64,000 nucleotides of DNA, taken from assembly GCA_027485285.1 (NCBI GenBank), contig JAIXRH010000123.1, positions 1-64,000 on the forward strand. The letters are read 5' to 3'. Below, in pieces: positions 20,064 through 29,193 of the stretch (position 1 is its first letter; each line of letters starts with the position of its first letter). The notes beneath the pieces were generated by a model that was not told the origin of the DNA, did not search any database, and saw nothing but the letters and a program-made list of their open reading frames with translations. The position numbers and the translations under genes are program-made. The stretch is from Comamonadaceae bacterium (GTDB lineage Bacteria > Pseudomonadota > Gammaproteobacteria > Burkholderiales > Burkholderiaceae_C).

Positions 20064-20314
20064 TATTTGTAAAAGGCTTCGACTTTGCCTTTGATTTTGA
20101 TCAGCAAAGGTTTGCCTTTGCGGTCCAATGTTTTGTTGGCGGGAACTTTGACCCACCCTTCGGATAGGCAATACTCTTCGACATCGAAGCGTTCATTGCC
20201 ATTGAAGCGAATGCCAATGTCATGTTCAAACACAGCCGGCGCGTAATGCGGGCTGCGAGGGTCTATCGACAAATGGTCGGGGAGGGCGGGGCGTTGGTTT
20301 GCGTTGTCAGTCAT
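20063..20314 (-). CDS. DUF3297 family protein
   Basis: 83-aa ORF (ALPDHLSIDPRSPHYAPAVFEHDIGIRFNG...GWVKVPANKTLDRKGKPLLIKIKGKVEAFYK). Its stop overlaps the start of the YcaO gene (TAATG). Confidence 0.8.
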   Translation of the reverse strand: MTDNANQRPALPDHLSIDPRSPHYAPAVFEHDIGIRFNGNERFDVEEYCLSEGWVKVPANKTLDRKGKPLLIKIKGKVEAFYK

Positions 20315-20363
20315 GGCCTAGATTTTCCATGATTTAGGTTTGCAAATAAAATGAGCACACCTC

Positions 20364-20819
20364 ATGCACAAATATTTACTCATATTTCTCGCGATAGCTT
20401 TACAGCCCAGTGCATGGGCCGGTTGGGTGTTTTTGACGAACAACAGCCATGGGGCGAGTGACTATTACTTTTCTCCTGTGGAGAACAAAGGCAAGATCAA
20501 AGTTTTGCGCACATTCACGCAGATGCCTGTGGATGGCAAAGTGCCGTTTCACAACCCCAAGGCTGTGGTGAAGGTGGCGTTGTACAACTACACATCTGAG
20601 CAATCCCTCTATGAGATCAATTGCCAGGAGCAAACCATTCAATTGATGGAGCGAATTTTTTACAGCGACATGGTTGGCAGGGCGCCGTTGATCACCCACA
20701 AGGTGAAAGACACCTTCATTCAGCAAAGTAACTCAGAGTTTGCAAAGCAGTTCATCAAGACACCGCTCCACTTTGATGACATCCGGCATTACCGGATGTA
20801 CGAGGCCGCTTGTCTTTAA
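20364..20819 (+). CDS. Small secreted protein, possibly surface-adhesin E-like
   Basis: N-terminal signal-peptide-like MHKYLLIFLAIALQPSAWAGW. VKVALYNYTSEQSLYEINCQEQTIQLMERIFYS resembles the adhesin E-like family (recalled, not searched). Confidence 0.5.
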   Translation: MHKYLLIFLAIALQPSAWAGWVFLTNNSHGASDYYFSPVENKGKIKVLRTFTQMPVDGKVPFHNPKAVVKVALYNYTSEQSLYEINCQEQTIQLMERIFYSDMVGRAPLITHKVKDTFIQQSNSEFAKQFIKTPLHFDDIRHYRMYEAACL

Positions 20820-20825
20820 AAAGGG

Positions 20826-20893
20826 GACCGCTCTCGGCGGTGAATTGGAGTCCACACGCGCCCTCAAAATTCGGGCTGGTGGCGAGAGCGGTC
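20826..20893. repeat. 11-bp perfect inverted repeat, 46-nt loop
   Basis: GACCGCTCTCG (20826-20836) and CGAGAGCGGTC (20883-20893), immediately after the stop at 20819. Confidence 0.6.
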
Positions 20894-21049
20894 ATAAACC
20901 TAAGCAACCTTGAATCCTTTGTATCGGCGCAAGATGCCAAGGCTTGAGTGTTTTATCCCATCAATTGAAGATGGCCGTCTAAATTCATCATGCGCGTAGG
21001 AAGGCCATACTCGTCTGGTTTTGCTGGGCGTCGATAATGACGACACATC

Positions 21050-22981
21050 ATGCCTGCTAGCCCTTCAATCGCCCCAAACCTTCGTGTTTTAAGCCTCATC
21101 CCGCCGATGACGCAGCTCAACACGCCTTACCCGTCAACTGCCTATTTGACGGGCTTCTTGCGCTCGCAGGGTGTCGATGCCGTCCAAGAAGATTTGGCTT
21201 TGGCCCTGGTGCTGTCCTTGTTCACGCCTGAAGGCTTGGGCCAAGTGCGCGACCGCGCCCTGGCGCAGCCTGAGGCCGAGCGCACAGCGTGTGTGAACTA
21301 TTTCCTTGACTACTTCGAGCGCTACCAATCCACCATCGCACCCACGGTTGCGTTTTTGCAGGGCCGCGATGCCACCTTGAGTCATCGCATTGCGGGACGG
21401 GGTTTTTTACCCGAAGGCCCACGCTTTGCGTCGCTCGACGTTTATGAAGATGACGGCAGCGGTGACCCCTTGGCTTGGGCCTTTGGTGCCTTAGGCCAAC
21501 AAGACCGCGCTCGCCATTTGGCCACCTTGTATTTGAACGACTTGGCCGATGTGCTGCGCGATGCCGTGGACAGTCGCTTTGAGTTTGTGCGCTACGCCGA
21601 GCAGCTGGCGGGTAGTCAAGCCACGTTTGAGCCTTTGGCCCAAGCGCTTGCGGCTGCCCCCACCTTGGTGGATACCACCTTGCAGGCGCTGACGCTTGAG
21701 GTGATCGCCAAGCATCTACCGCAACTGGTGTTGCTGTCCGTGCCATTTCCTGGCGCGGTGTATGCCGCGTTTCGCATGGCGCAGACCATCAAGGCGCACC
21801 ACCCCCACATTCGGATTGGCTTGGGCGGCGGCTTTGTGAACACCGAATTGCGCGAGCTGACCGAGCCTCGCGTGTTTGACTATGTGGACTTCATCAGCTT
21901 AGATGCTGGCGAGCGCCCTTTGTTGGCGTTGCTAGAACATTTGCAAGGTAAACGCAGCCTACAACGATTGGTACGCACCTTTGTTCGCACCGAAGCAGGC
22001 ACGGTACAACTGATGAATTGGGCCGAGCCCGATGTGCCGTTTGAAGACGTGGGTACGCCTACGTGGGATGGGTTGCCGCTGGACCGTTATTTGTCGCTGC
22101 TTGACATGCTCAACCCCATGCACCGCTTGTGGAGTGATGGCCGCTGGAACAAACTGACCGTGGCACATGGCTGCTATTGGAAAAAATGCAGCTTTTGTGA
22201 TGTGAGCCTGGACTACATCTCGCGCTACGAAACCGCATCTGCCAAAACGCTGGTAGACCGCATTGAGCAAATCGTGGCCGAGACGGGACAAACGGGTTTT
22301 CATTTTGTGGACGAAGCTGCACCGCCCAAAGCCTTGAAAGCCTTGGCGCAAGAGCTGTTGCGCCGCAAGGTGCACATCTCGTGGTGGGGCAATATTCGCT
22401 TTGAGAAAACCTTCACGCCCGAGCTGGCCGAGTTGTTGGCCGAGAGTGGCTGCATTGCCATGTCGGGTGGTTTAGAGGTGGCCTCAGACCGACTGTTGAG
22501 CCTGATGAAAAAAGGCGTGTCGGTGGCGCAAGTGGCGCAAGTCACCAAAGGCTTTTCAGAGGCAGGGATTTTGGTGCACGCCTATCTGATGTACGGCTTT
22601 CCCACACAGACCCTGCAAGACACGGTGGATGCACTCGAGTACGTGCGCCAACTGTTTGAAAACGGTTGCATTCAAAGTGGCTTCTTCCATCGTTTTGCTT
22701 GCACCGTGCATTCACCCGTTGGCAAGAACCCAGAAGAATACGGTGTCCAAGTGGTGCCGCTGCCTGATGTGAGCTTTGCCAAGAACGACATTGCATTCAT
22801 TGACCCCACGGGGACAGATCACGACGCGCTAGGGCGCGGTTTGAAGAAGGCCATTTACAACTACATGCACGGCGTGGGTGTGGAAGAGGATGTGCGCCAT
22901 TGGTTTGAACTGCCCAAGGGCAAGTGTCCCAAAACCTTGGTGCCGCGCAACAAAATATCCAGGGCGCTCGGTGGCGCTTGA
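21050..22981 (+). CDS. B12-binding domain-containing radical SAM protein
   Basis: CYWKKCSFCD cluster motif (CxxxCxxC), Rossmann/B12-binding-like IRIGLGGGFVNTELRE...FDYVDFISLDAGERPL, FVDEAAPPKALKALA. Confidence 0.85.
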   Translation: MPASPSIAPNLRVLSLIPPMTQLNTPYPSTAYLTGFLRSQGVDAVQEDLALALVLSLFTPEGLGQVRDRALAQPEAERTACVNYFLDYFERYQSTIAPTVAFLQGRDATLSHRIAGRGFLPEGPRFASLDVYEDDGSGDPLAWAFGALGQQDRARHLATLYLNDLADVLRDAVDSRFEFVRYAEQLAGSQATFEPLAQALAAAPTLVDTTLQALTLEVIAKHLPQLVLLSVPFPGAVYAAFRMAQTIKAHHPHIRIGLGGGFVNTELRELTEPRVFDYVDFISLDAGERPLLALLEHLQGKRSLQRLVRTFVRTEAGTVQLMNWAEPDVPFEDVGTPTWDGLPLDRYLSLLDMLNPMHRLWSDGRWNKLTVAHGCYWKKCSFCDVSLDYISRYETASAKTLVDRIEQIVAETGQTGFHFVDEAAPPKALKALAQELLRRKVHISWWGNIRFEKTFTPELAELLAESGCIAMSGGLEVASDRLLSLMKKGVSVAQVAQVTKGFSEAGILVHAYLMYGFPTQTLQDTVDALEYVRQLFENGCIQSGFFHRFACTVHSPVGKNPEEYGVQVVPLPDVSFAKNDIAFIDPTGTDHDALGRGLKKAIYNYMHGVGVEEDVRHWFELPKGKCPKTLVPRNKISRALGGA

Positions 22982-23055
22982 AAAATTCTTGGCGCTTCGC
23001 TCGAAAACGTGCGAATTCACGATTAAAATCTCAACCTCGGAATTAAACACTCCAC

Positions 23056-23131
23056 GCGGGAATAGCTCAGTTGGTAGAGCGCAACCTTGCCAAGGTTGAG
23101 GTCGCGAGTTCGAATCTCGTTTCCCGCTCCA
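23056..23131 (+). tRNA. tRNA-Gly(GCC), CCA encoded
   Basis: gcgggaatagctcagttggtagagcgcaaccttgccaaggttgaggtcgcgagttcgaatctcgtttcccgctcca folds as a cloverleaf with anticodon GCC. Confidence 0.97.
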
Positions 23132-23140
23132 AATTCAAAA

Positions 23141-23171
23141 GCCCTCAGATGTCAATCTGAGGGCTTTTTCT
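23141..23171 (+). terminator. Rho-independent terminator after tRNA-Gly
   Basis: gccctcagat-gtca-atctgagggc followed by ttttt. Confidence 0.88.
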
Positions 23172-23186
23172 ATTTCGAAGCGTGCT

Positions 23187-23570
23187 TTACTTTTTTGGCA
23201 AAGTGCCGCCGCTCTTCACGCATTCATCCACGGTTTTAAACTCAGTGAACTTTTTGGTTTGCCCGTAGCTGGTGCTGTTTTTGTCGTGGCAGATGCCTGA
23301 ATCTGACTTTTTCACAACAGGTTCTGCGGCGGCGGCAGGTTGACCCGCTGGGGGGCGGCCGCCACTTTTCACGCATTCATCCATCGACCCAAAACCTGTG
23401 AACTTTTTGGTATTGCCAAAAGAGGGGCTGGATTTGTCATGGCAAATGCCTGCCTCTGACTTCTTCACCACAGGTTCAGCGGCTTCCTTTTTGTCTGCTG
23501 CATGAGCCAAGCTCAGGCCTGAAGCCAGCAAGGCTGCCAACAAGAAATGGGGGGTGGTGCGTTGTGTCAT
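23187..23570 (-). CDS. Small secreted protein with two tandem GICHDK-type repeats
   Basis: Signal peptide MTQRTTPHFLLAALLASGLSLAHA, then two units of VVKKS(E/D)(A/S)GICHDK-S-(F/Y)G-TKKFT-F---DECVKSGG. Confidence 0.75.
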   Translation of the reverse strand: MTQRTTPHFLLAALLASGLSLAHAADKKEAAEPVVKKSEAGICHDKSSPSFGNTKKFTGFGSMDECVKSGGRPPAGQPAAAAEPVVKKSDSGICHDKNSTSYGQTKKFTEFKTVDECVKSGGTLPKK

Positions 23571-23723
23571 GAGCTGTCTCCTTTAAGTGGTGCAAGGGTT
23601 TGTGGAATTAAGCAGTACTCAAATTAATCCAATCCAAATATAGACTAAAAATATTGCAATTCGGTCATGAGTTTTCTGAGTCTCTGAGGAGGCTGACGTA
23701 AAATGAGTCGATTCAACGACACT

Positions 23724-23813
23724 GCCCGAGTGGTGAAATTGGTAGACACAAGAGACTTAAAATCTCTCGCTTCCGTAAGGGGCGTACCGGTTCAATTCCG
23801 GTCTCGGGCACCA
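23724..23813 (+). tRNA. tRNA-Leu(TAA), CCA encoded
   Basis: gcccgagtggtgaaattggtagacacaagagacttaaaatctctcgcttccgtaaggggcgtaccggttcaattccggtctcgggcacca. Long variable arm, anticodon TAA. Confidence 0.96.
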
Positions 23814-23842
23814 CTACACAAGCACAAGGAAGGAGTTTCGTC

Positions 23843-24472
23843 ATGGCACGCTTCAACGCCGCGTATGAAATTCATGTCCACGGGTTGGTCCCTCTTAACC
23901 CCGAGGTTGGCTTAGACCAGTTGCAAGACGCCCTGCGGCCTTTGTGGCGTTACGCAGGTGCCGCATCCCTTGAAGAAGGGGCCACCAGCTCGTACCCTGA
24001 AGAGCCAGGCATTCGTTTCAACCCCGAAGAACGCACCTTGCAAATGTGCTGGACGGTGTCTGGTGATGACGACTTTCGCCAAAGCTTGGACGAAATGTGC
24101 ATGAGCTTGAATGAGCTCACCGCCGCTGGCGCACCCATTGAAGTCACGTTTTATGACAACGACTTTGACGATGAAGAGGACTCACGTGGCCAAGATTCAC
24201 GCGATGACTTTGTGATGTTGTTTGTGGGCCCCACGCCTGCCGACATCATGCAAGCGCAGCGCGACATGTTGGTCAACGACGTGATTCAATTGATGGAGCG
24301 TCATTTTGACGGCGCTGAATTGGGTGGCGTGGTCAATGAAATCGACAAGCTGTTTTCCGAGCGTTTTGATAACCTCGTCAACTCACTCGATTTGGGTCGT
24401 CCACCGCGCGGCCCCAACGGCGGCCACGGGGGTGGCGGTCATGGCGGGCGAAAGCCGCGTCACTTGCATTGA
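23843..24472 (+). CDS. Conserved hypothetical protein (possibly DUF6806), Gly/His-rich C-terminus
   Basis: 210-codon ORF starting 30 nt after tRNA-Leu. Acidic middle, PRGPNGGHGGGGHGGRKPRHLH tail. Confidence 0.65.
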   Translation: MARFNAAYEIHVHGLVPLNPEVGLDQLQDALRPLWRYAGAASLEEGATSSYPEEPGIRFNPEERTLQMCWTVSGDDDFRQSLDEMCMSLNELTAAGAPIEVTFYDNDFDDEEDSRGQDSRDDFVMLFVGPTPADIMQAQRDMLVNDVIQLMERHFDGAELGGVVNEIDKLFSERFDNLVNSLDLGRPPRGPNGGHGGGGHGGRKPRHLH

Positions 24473-24483
24473 CCAGGCCATAA

Positions 24484-24518
24484 AAAACCGGCCTCAGCAA
24501 AGAGAGCCGGTTTTTTGT
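24484..24518 (+). terminator. Terminator after the 23843 ORF
   Basis: aaaaaaccggc...gccggttttttg hairpin. May act on both strands between convergent genes. Confidence 0.8.
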
Positions 24519-24556
24519 GGGGCGTTTAAAACGCAGCGCGTTTTAAAACGTCAAGC

Positions 24557-26107
24557 TCAGTTGGATTTGATGCCAATGCCCTTGAATTCACCCGTGGCAA
24601 TGCGCTTTTCCCATTCCGCAGGGCCGTTGATGTGGGCGCTGGTACCACCGGAATCCACCGCCACCGTCACGGGCATGTCGACCACGTCGAACTCGTAAAT
24701 GGCCTCCATGCCGAGGTCTGCAAAGCCCACCACTTCGGCGTGCTTGATGGCCTTGGACACGAGGTAAGCCGCGCCGCCCACTGCCATGAGGTAAGCCGAC
24801 TTGTGCTTTTTGATCGCTTCAATGGCGGTTGGGCCGCGTTCGGCTTTGCCCACCATGGAGATCAGACCTGTTTGAGACAGCATCATTTCGGTGAACTTGT
24901 CCATGCGGGTGGCCGTGGTGGGGCCGGCTGGGCCCACAGCTTCATCGCCCACAGGGTCCACAGGGCCCACGTAGTAAATCACGCGGTTGGTGAAGTCCAC
25001 GGGCAACTTCTCGCCTTTGGCCAGCATGTCTTGGATGCGCTTGTGGGCGGCGTCGCGGCCAGTGAGCATCTTGCCGTTGAGCAACAGTGTTTGGCCAGGT
25101 TTCCAGCTTGACACTTCTTGGGGCGTGAGGGTGTTGAGGTCCACACGTTTGCTTTTCTCTGTGTCGGGTGTCCAGTTGACGTTGGGCCAGAGGTCGAGCG
25201 AGGGGGCATCCAAAAACACGGGGCCAGAGCCGTCCATCACAAAGTGGGCGTGGCGTGTGGCTGCGCAGTTAGGGATCATGGCCACAGGCTTGCTGGCCGC
25301 ATGGGTGGGATACATCTTGATCTTCACGTCGAGCACCGTGGTCAAGCCGCCCAAGCCTTGTGCGCCAATGCCCAAAGCGTTGACCTTGTGGTAGAGCTCC
25401 AAACGCAGGTCTTCGACTTGTGTCAGCTTGTCCCCTTTGCTGGATTTGTCCAGCAACTGATACATATCGAGGTCATCCATCAAGCTTTCTTTGGCCATCA
25501 GCACAGCTTTTTCAGCCGTGCCGCCAATGCCAATGCCCAGCATGCCTGGCGGACACCAGCCCGCGCCCATGGTGGGTACCGTTTTGAGAACCCAGTCCAC
25601 CACGCTGTCGCTGGGGTTGAGCATGACCAACTTGGATTTGTTCTCGCTGCCGCCGCCTTTGGCCGCCACGGTCACGTCGACTTTGTTGCCAGGCACGATT
25701 TGCATGAAGATCACGGCGGGCGTGTTGTCTTTGGTGTTTTTGCGGGCGAAGTGAGGATCGTCCACCACCGATGCGCGCAGCATGTTGTCTGCAAAGTTGT
25801 AGCCGCGACGCACGCCTTCGTTGACCGCGTCTTCCAAGCTGCCGGTGAAGCCTTCCCAACGCACGTCCATGCCCACTTTCAAGAACACGTTCACGATGCC
25901 CGTGTCTTGACACATCGGGCGGTGACCGAAGGCGCTCATTTTGCTGTTGGTCAAGATTTGAGCGATGGCGTCTTTGGCCGCAGGGCTTTGCTCACGCGCA
26001 TAGGCGCTGGCCAGATGGGAAATGAAGTCAGCGGGGTGGTAGTAGCTGATGTATTGCAGAGCGGCAGCGACCGATTCAATCAAGTCGTTTTGGCGGATCG
26101 TGGTCAT
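24557..26107 (-). CDS. Class I fumarate hydratase
   Basis: GHRPMCQDTGIVNVFLKVGMDVRWEG, KGGGSENKSKLVML, MGAGWCPPGMLGIGIGGTAEKAVLMAKESL, GPTTATRMDKF. Confidence 0.93.
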   Translation of the reverse strand: MTTIRQNDLIESVAAALQYISYYHPADFISHLASAYAREQSPAAKDAIAQILTNSKMSAFGHRPMCQDTGIVNVFLKVGMDVRWEGFTGSLEDAVNEGVRRGYNFADNMLRASVVDDPHFARKNTKDNTPAVIFMQIVPGNKVDVTVAAKGGGSENKSKLVMLNPSDSVVDWVLKTVPTMGAGWCPPGMLGIGIGGTAEKAVLMAKESLMDDLDMYQLLDKSSKGDKLTQVEDLRLELYHKVNALGIGAQGLGGLTTVLDVKIKMYPTHAASKPVAMIPNCAATRHAHFVMDGSGPVFLDAPSLDLWPNVNWTPDTEKSKRVDLNTLTPQEVSSWKPGQTLLLNGKMLTGRDAAHKRIQDMLAKGEKLPVDFTNRVIYYVGPVDPVGDEAVGPAGPTTATRMDKFTEMMLSQTGLISMVGKAERGPTAIEAIKKHKSAYLMAVGGAAYLVSKAIKHAEVVGFADLGMEAIYEFDVVDMPVTVAVDSGGTSAHINGPAEWEKRIATGEFKGIGIKSN

Positions 26108-26162
26108 GGATGGGGTCCTGTAAAAGGCGAGAGGAAAAAAGCTTGCAGCGCAAGGCTGCGGT

Positions 26163-26468
26163 TTATTTGATGGTCAGCACCCAAGTGGCCAGTTTTTTGG
26201 CATCGGCATCGCTGACTTGTGTGTTGGCAGGCATGGGCACGGGGCCCCACACCCCAGCGCCACCTTTTTGAATTTTGGTGGCCAGTTTGTCAACGGCTGT
26301 TTTGTCGCTGGCATATTTGGTGGCCACATCTTTGAAAGCTGGGCCCACCAGTTTTCTCTCTGTGGCGTGGCAAGCCATGCAGTTTTTGGAGGTGGCCAAA
26401 GCTGAATCCGCGTAGGCGGGGGCGATGGATAAAAAAACGCCCACAAGCGTCAAACTGATGTGTTTCAT
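26163..26468 (-). CDS. Class I cytochrome c (c551/c552-like)
   Basis: Signal peptide, CMACH heme motif, ERKLVGPAFKDVATKY, C-terminal WVLTIK. Confidence 0.9.
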   Translation of the reverse strand: MKHISLTLVGVFLSIAPAYADSALATSKNCMACHATERKLVGPAFKDVATKYASDKTAVDKLATKIQKGGAGVWGPVPMPANTQVSDADAKKLATWVLTIK

Positions 26469-26493
26469 ATCGCCTCCAAATGGCCTGGGTTGA

Positions 26494-28185
26494 TCAATAG
26501 TCGTCTAGCACCGCACCTTTGCTGGCGCTCGATGCATTGAAGGCGAACTTGGCTTGAACACCACGCATGTACCGCGGCAAAGGCGCCTTCCAGCCTTCTT
26601 TGCGTTTGGCTAGCTCGGCATCGTCCACATGGAGCTGCAGCAACAGTTGGCGCGAGTCGATGGTGATGGAATCACCCTCATGCACAAACGCAATGTTGCC
26701 ACCCGCTGCGGCTTCGGGCGCCACGTGGCCCACCACCATCCCCCAAGTGCCACCTGAGAAGCGGCCATCGGTGATGAGGCCCACACTTTCGCCCAGACCC
26801 GCGCCAATCAGCGCGCCAGTAGGGGCCAGCATTTCGGGCATGCCAGGGCCGCCTTTGGGGCCGAGGTAGCGCAACACCATCACGTCACCCGCGACGATCT
26901 TGCCAGCCAAAATGGCTTCGAGCGCCGATTGTTCGTCGTCGAACACGCGGGCTGGGCCAGTGATGACGGGGTTTTTCAGGCCGGTGATTTTGGCCACCGC
27001 GCCTTCGGGAGACAAGTTGCCTTTGAGGATGGCCAAATGGCCTTGTTTGTACATGGCGTTGTCGATGGTGTGGATCACGCTTTGCTCTGGCGGCGCGTCG
27101 GGCACATCCTTCAGCACCTCGGCAATGGTTTGGCCTGTGATGGTGATGCAGTCTCCGTGCAACAAACCGGCGTTGAGCAAAATCTTCATGACTTGAGGAA
27201 TTCCGCCTGCCACATGCAGGTCCACAGCCAAGGCTTTGCCGCTGGGCTTGAGGTCGCACAAAACGGGCGTGCGCTGGCGGATGCGTTCGAAGTCGTCGAT
27301 GCTCCATTCCACGCCTGCGCAATGCGCAATCGCCAAAAAGTGCAGCACCGCATTGGTCGAGCCACCGGTGGCCATGATCACGGCGACAGCATTTTCAATG
27401 GACTTGCGGGTCACGATGTCGCGAGGTTTGATGTCTTTTCGGACGGCCTCCACCAGAACGCGTGCCGACTCTTTGGCAGAGTGGACTTTTTCATCGTGCA
27501 CGTTGGCCATGGTGGAGGAGTAGGGCAAGGAGATGCCCAGCGCCTCAAAAGCGGATGACATGGTGTTAGCGGTGTACATGCCACCGCAGGACCCTGCGCC
27601 AGGAATAGCGCGCTTCTCAATTTCATGGAGGTCCAAGTCGCTGAGTTTGCCAGCGGCGTTCTCGCCAACAGCTTCAAACACGCTGACGATGTTCAGGTCT
27701 TTGTTTTGGTAGCGGCCCGGCAAAATGGTGCCACCGTAAACGTAAATGGCGGGCACGTTGGCGCGGAGCATGCCCATCAGGCCGCCGGGCATGTTCTTGT
27801 CGCAGCCGCCCACCACCAGCACGCCGTCCATCCACTGACCTTGCACGCAGGTCTCAACGCAGTCGGCAATCACCTCACGTGACACCAGCGAGTACTTCAT
27901 GCCTTCCGTGCCCATGGCCATGCCGTCGGAAATGGTCGGTGTGCCAAACACCTGTGCGTTGCCACCCGCTTCTTCGATGCCCTCGATGGCGGCATCGGCC
28001 AACTTTTGCAAACCACTGTTGCATGGGGTGATCGTGCTGTGGCCATTGGCCACACCAATCATGGGCTTTCCAAAGTCACTTTCTTCGTAACCCATGCCGT
28101 AATACATGGAACGGTTGGGTGCGCGGGATTTGCCCTCGGTGATGTTGGCAGAACGGCGGTTGATTTTGATGGTTTTGGTGTCCAT
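26494..28185 (-). CDS. ilvD: Dihydroxy-acid dehydratase
   Basis: [77 protein letters not shown]. Start [18 protein letters not shown] at 28185. Confidence 0.95.
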   Translation of the reverse strand: MDTKTIKINRRSANITEGKSRAPNRSMYYGMGYEESDFGKPMIGVANGHSTITPCNSGLQKLADAAIEGIEEAGGNAQVFGTPTISDGMAMGTEGMKYSLVSREVIADCVETCVQGQWMDGVLVVGGCDKNMPGGLMGMLRANVPAIYVYGGTILPGRYQNKDLNIVSVFEAVGENAAGKLSDLDLHEIEKRAIPGAGSCGGMYTANTMSSAFEALGISLPYSSTMANVHDEKVHSAKESARVLVEAVRKDIKPRDIVTRKSIENAVAVIMATGGSTNAVLHFLAIAHCAGVEWSIDDFERIRQRTPVLCDLKPSGKALAVDLHVAGGIPQVMKILLNAGLLHGDCITITGQTIAEVLKDVPDAPPEQSVIHTIDNAMYKQGHLAILKGNLSPEGAVAKITGLKNPVITGPARVFDDEQSALEAILAGKIVAGDVMVLRYLGPKGGPGMPEMLAPTGALIGAGLGESVGLITDGRFSGGTWGMVVGHVAPEAAAGGNIAFVHEGDSITIDSRQLLLQLHVDDAELAKRKEGWKAPLPRYMRGVQAKFAFNASSASKGAVLDDY

Positions 28186-28268
28186 GGTGTCTCGAAATTT
28201 TGTTTGAGGCTCAAGTTTACCCGTGGTGTGGTCATCAAAATGCCAGAAGGCCAAGGCACAATGAAGCC

Positions 28269-29084
28269 ATGATGATGCACCCCACGATTGATCCCGTTGC
28301 CCTTCAATTGGGCCCCTTGGCCATTCATTGGTACGGGCTGACCTACCTTGCGGCCTTTGCGTTGTTTGTGGGTTTGGCGCGTTGGCGACTTCACCATGAG
28401 CCTTATGCCAGCCAAGTGGCATTGGGGGCATGGTCAAAGCAAGACATCGAAGACATTTTGTTTTACGGCGTGCTGGGCGTGGTTTTGGGCGGGCGGATTG
28501 GTTACTGTGTGTTTTACAGCCCGGCTTATTACTTGACGCATCCGCTGGAAGTATTTGCCGTTTGGCAAGGCGGCATGAGTTTTCATGGCGGCATGCTGGG
28601 TGTGTTTGTGGCGACGGCTTGGTATGCCAAGAAGCGTCAACGACCCTGGTTGTGGGTCACGGACTTCATTGCGCCATGTGTGCCCACGGGTTTGGCAGCA
28701 GGTCGAATTGGCAACTTCATCAATGGCGAGTTGTGGGGCAGGGCAGCAGACCCCTCGCTGCCCTGGGCCATGGTGTTCCCACAAAGTGGAACCATGATGG
28801 CGCGTCACCCTTCGCAGATCTATCAATTTTTGGGCGAAGGTGTTTTGTTGTTCGTCGTCTTGTGGATCTACGCCCGAAAGGCGCGCCCTGTGGGTGCCGT
28901 GTCCGGTGTGTTCATGGTGGGCTATGGCATCTTGCGATTCATGGCCGAATACTTCCGCGAGCCCGATGCGCACTTGGGCCTTTTGGCGCTTGGCATGACC
29001 ATGGGGCAGTGGCTGTGCGTGCCGATGGTGGGCATTGGCGTGTGGCTTTGGCTGCATGCCAATCGCCAGGCAGAAACTATATAA
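28269..29084 (+). CDS. lgt: Prolipoprotein diacylglyceryl transferase
   Basis: [54 protein letters not shown]. Confidence 0.95.
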   Translation: MMMHPTIDPVALQLGPLAIHWYGLTYLAAFALFVGLARWRLHHEPYASQVALGAWSKQDIEDILFYGVLGVVLGGRIGYCVFYSPAYYLTHPLEVFAVWQGGMSFHGGMLGVFVATAWYAKKRQRPWLWVTDFIAPCVPTGLAAGRIGNFINGELWGRAADPSLPWAMVFPQSGTMMARHPSQIYQFLGEGVLLFVVLWIYARKARPVGAVSGVFMVGYGILRFMAEYFREPDAHLGLLALGMTMGQWLCVPMVGIGVWLWLHANRQAETI

Positions 29085-29148
29085 ACCATATTGAAAATCA
29101 GGGTAATTCCCTGCGCATGGAGGCTGTGTTGTGGCGGCGATGGCTTCA

Positions 29149-29164
29149 TAATTACGCGTAATTA
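29149..29164. promoter_or_regulatory. Perfect 16-bp palindrome upstream of the GntR regulator gene
   Basis: TAATTACGCGTAATTA, 30 bp before the start codon. Confidence 0.6.
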
Positions 29165-29193
29165 CAGCAAACCAAAAATAGATTCAAGATTTC

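Noticed and set aside
16319-20897. 13-mer agagcggtcataa shared by the aceA upstream region and the inverted repeat near 20.88 kb
   Set aside because: A shared 13-mer is expected by chance many times within 64 kb. The flanks do not match.
25118-26170. Antisense ORF (350 aa, plus) opposite fumarase
   Set aside because: Shadow ORF with His/Gly/Val-rich composition opposite a confident fumarase.
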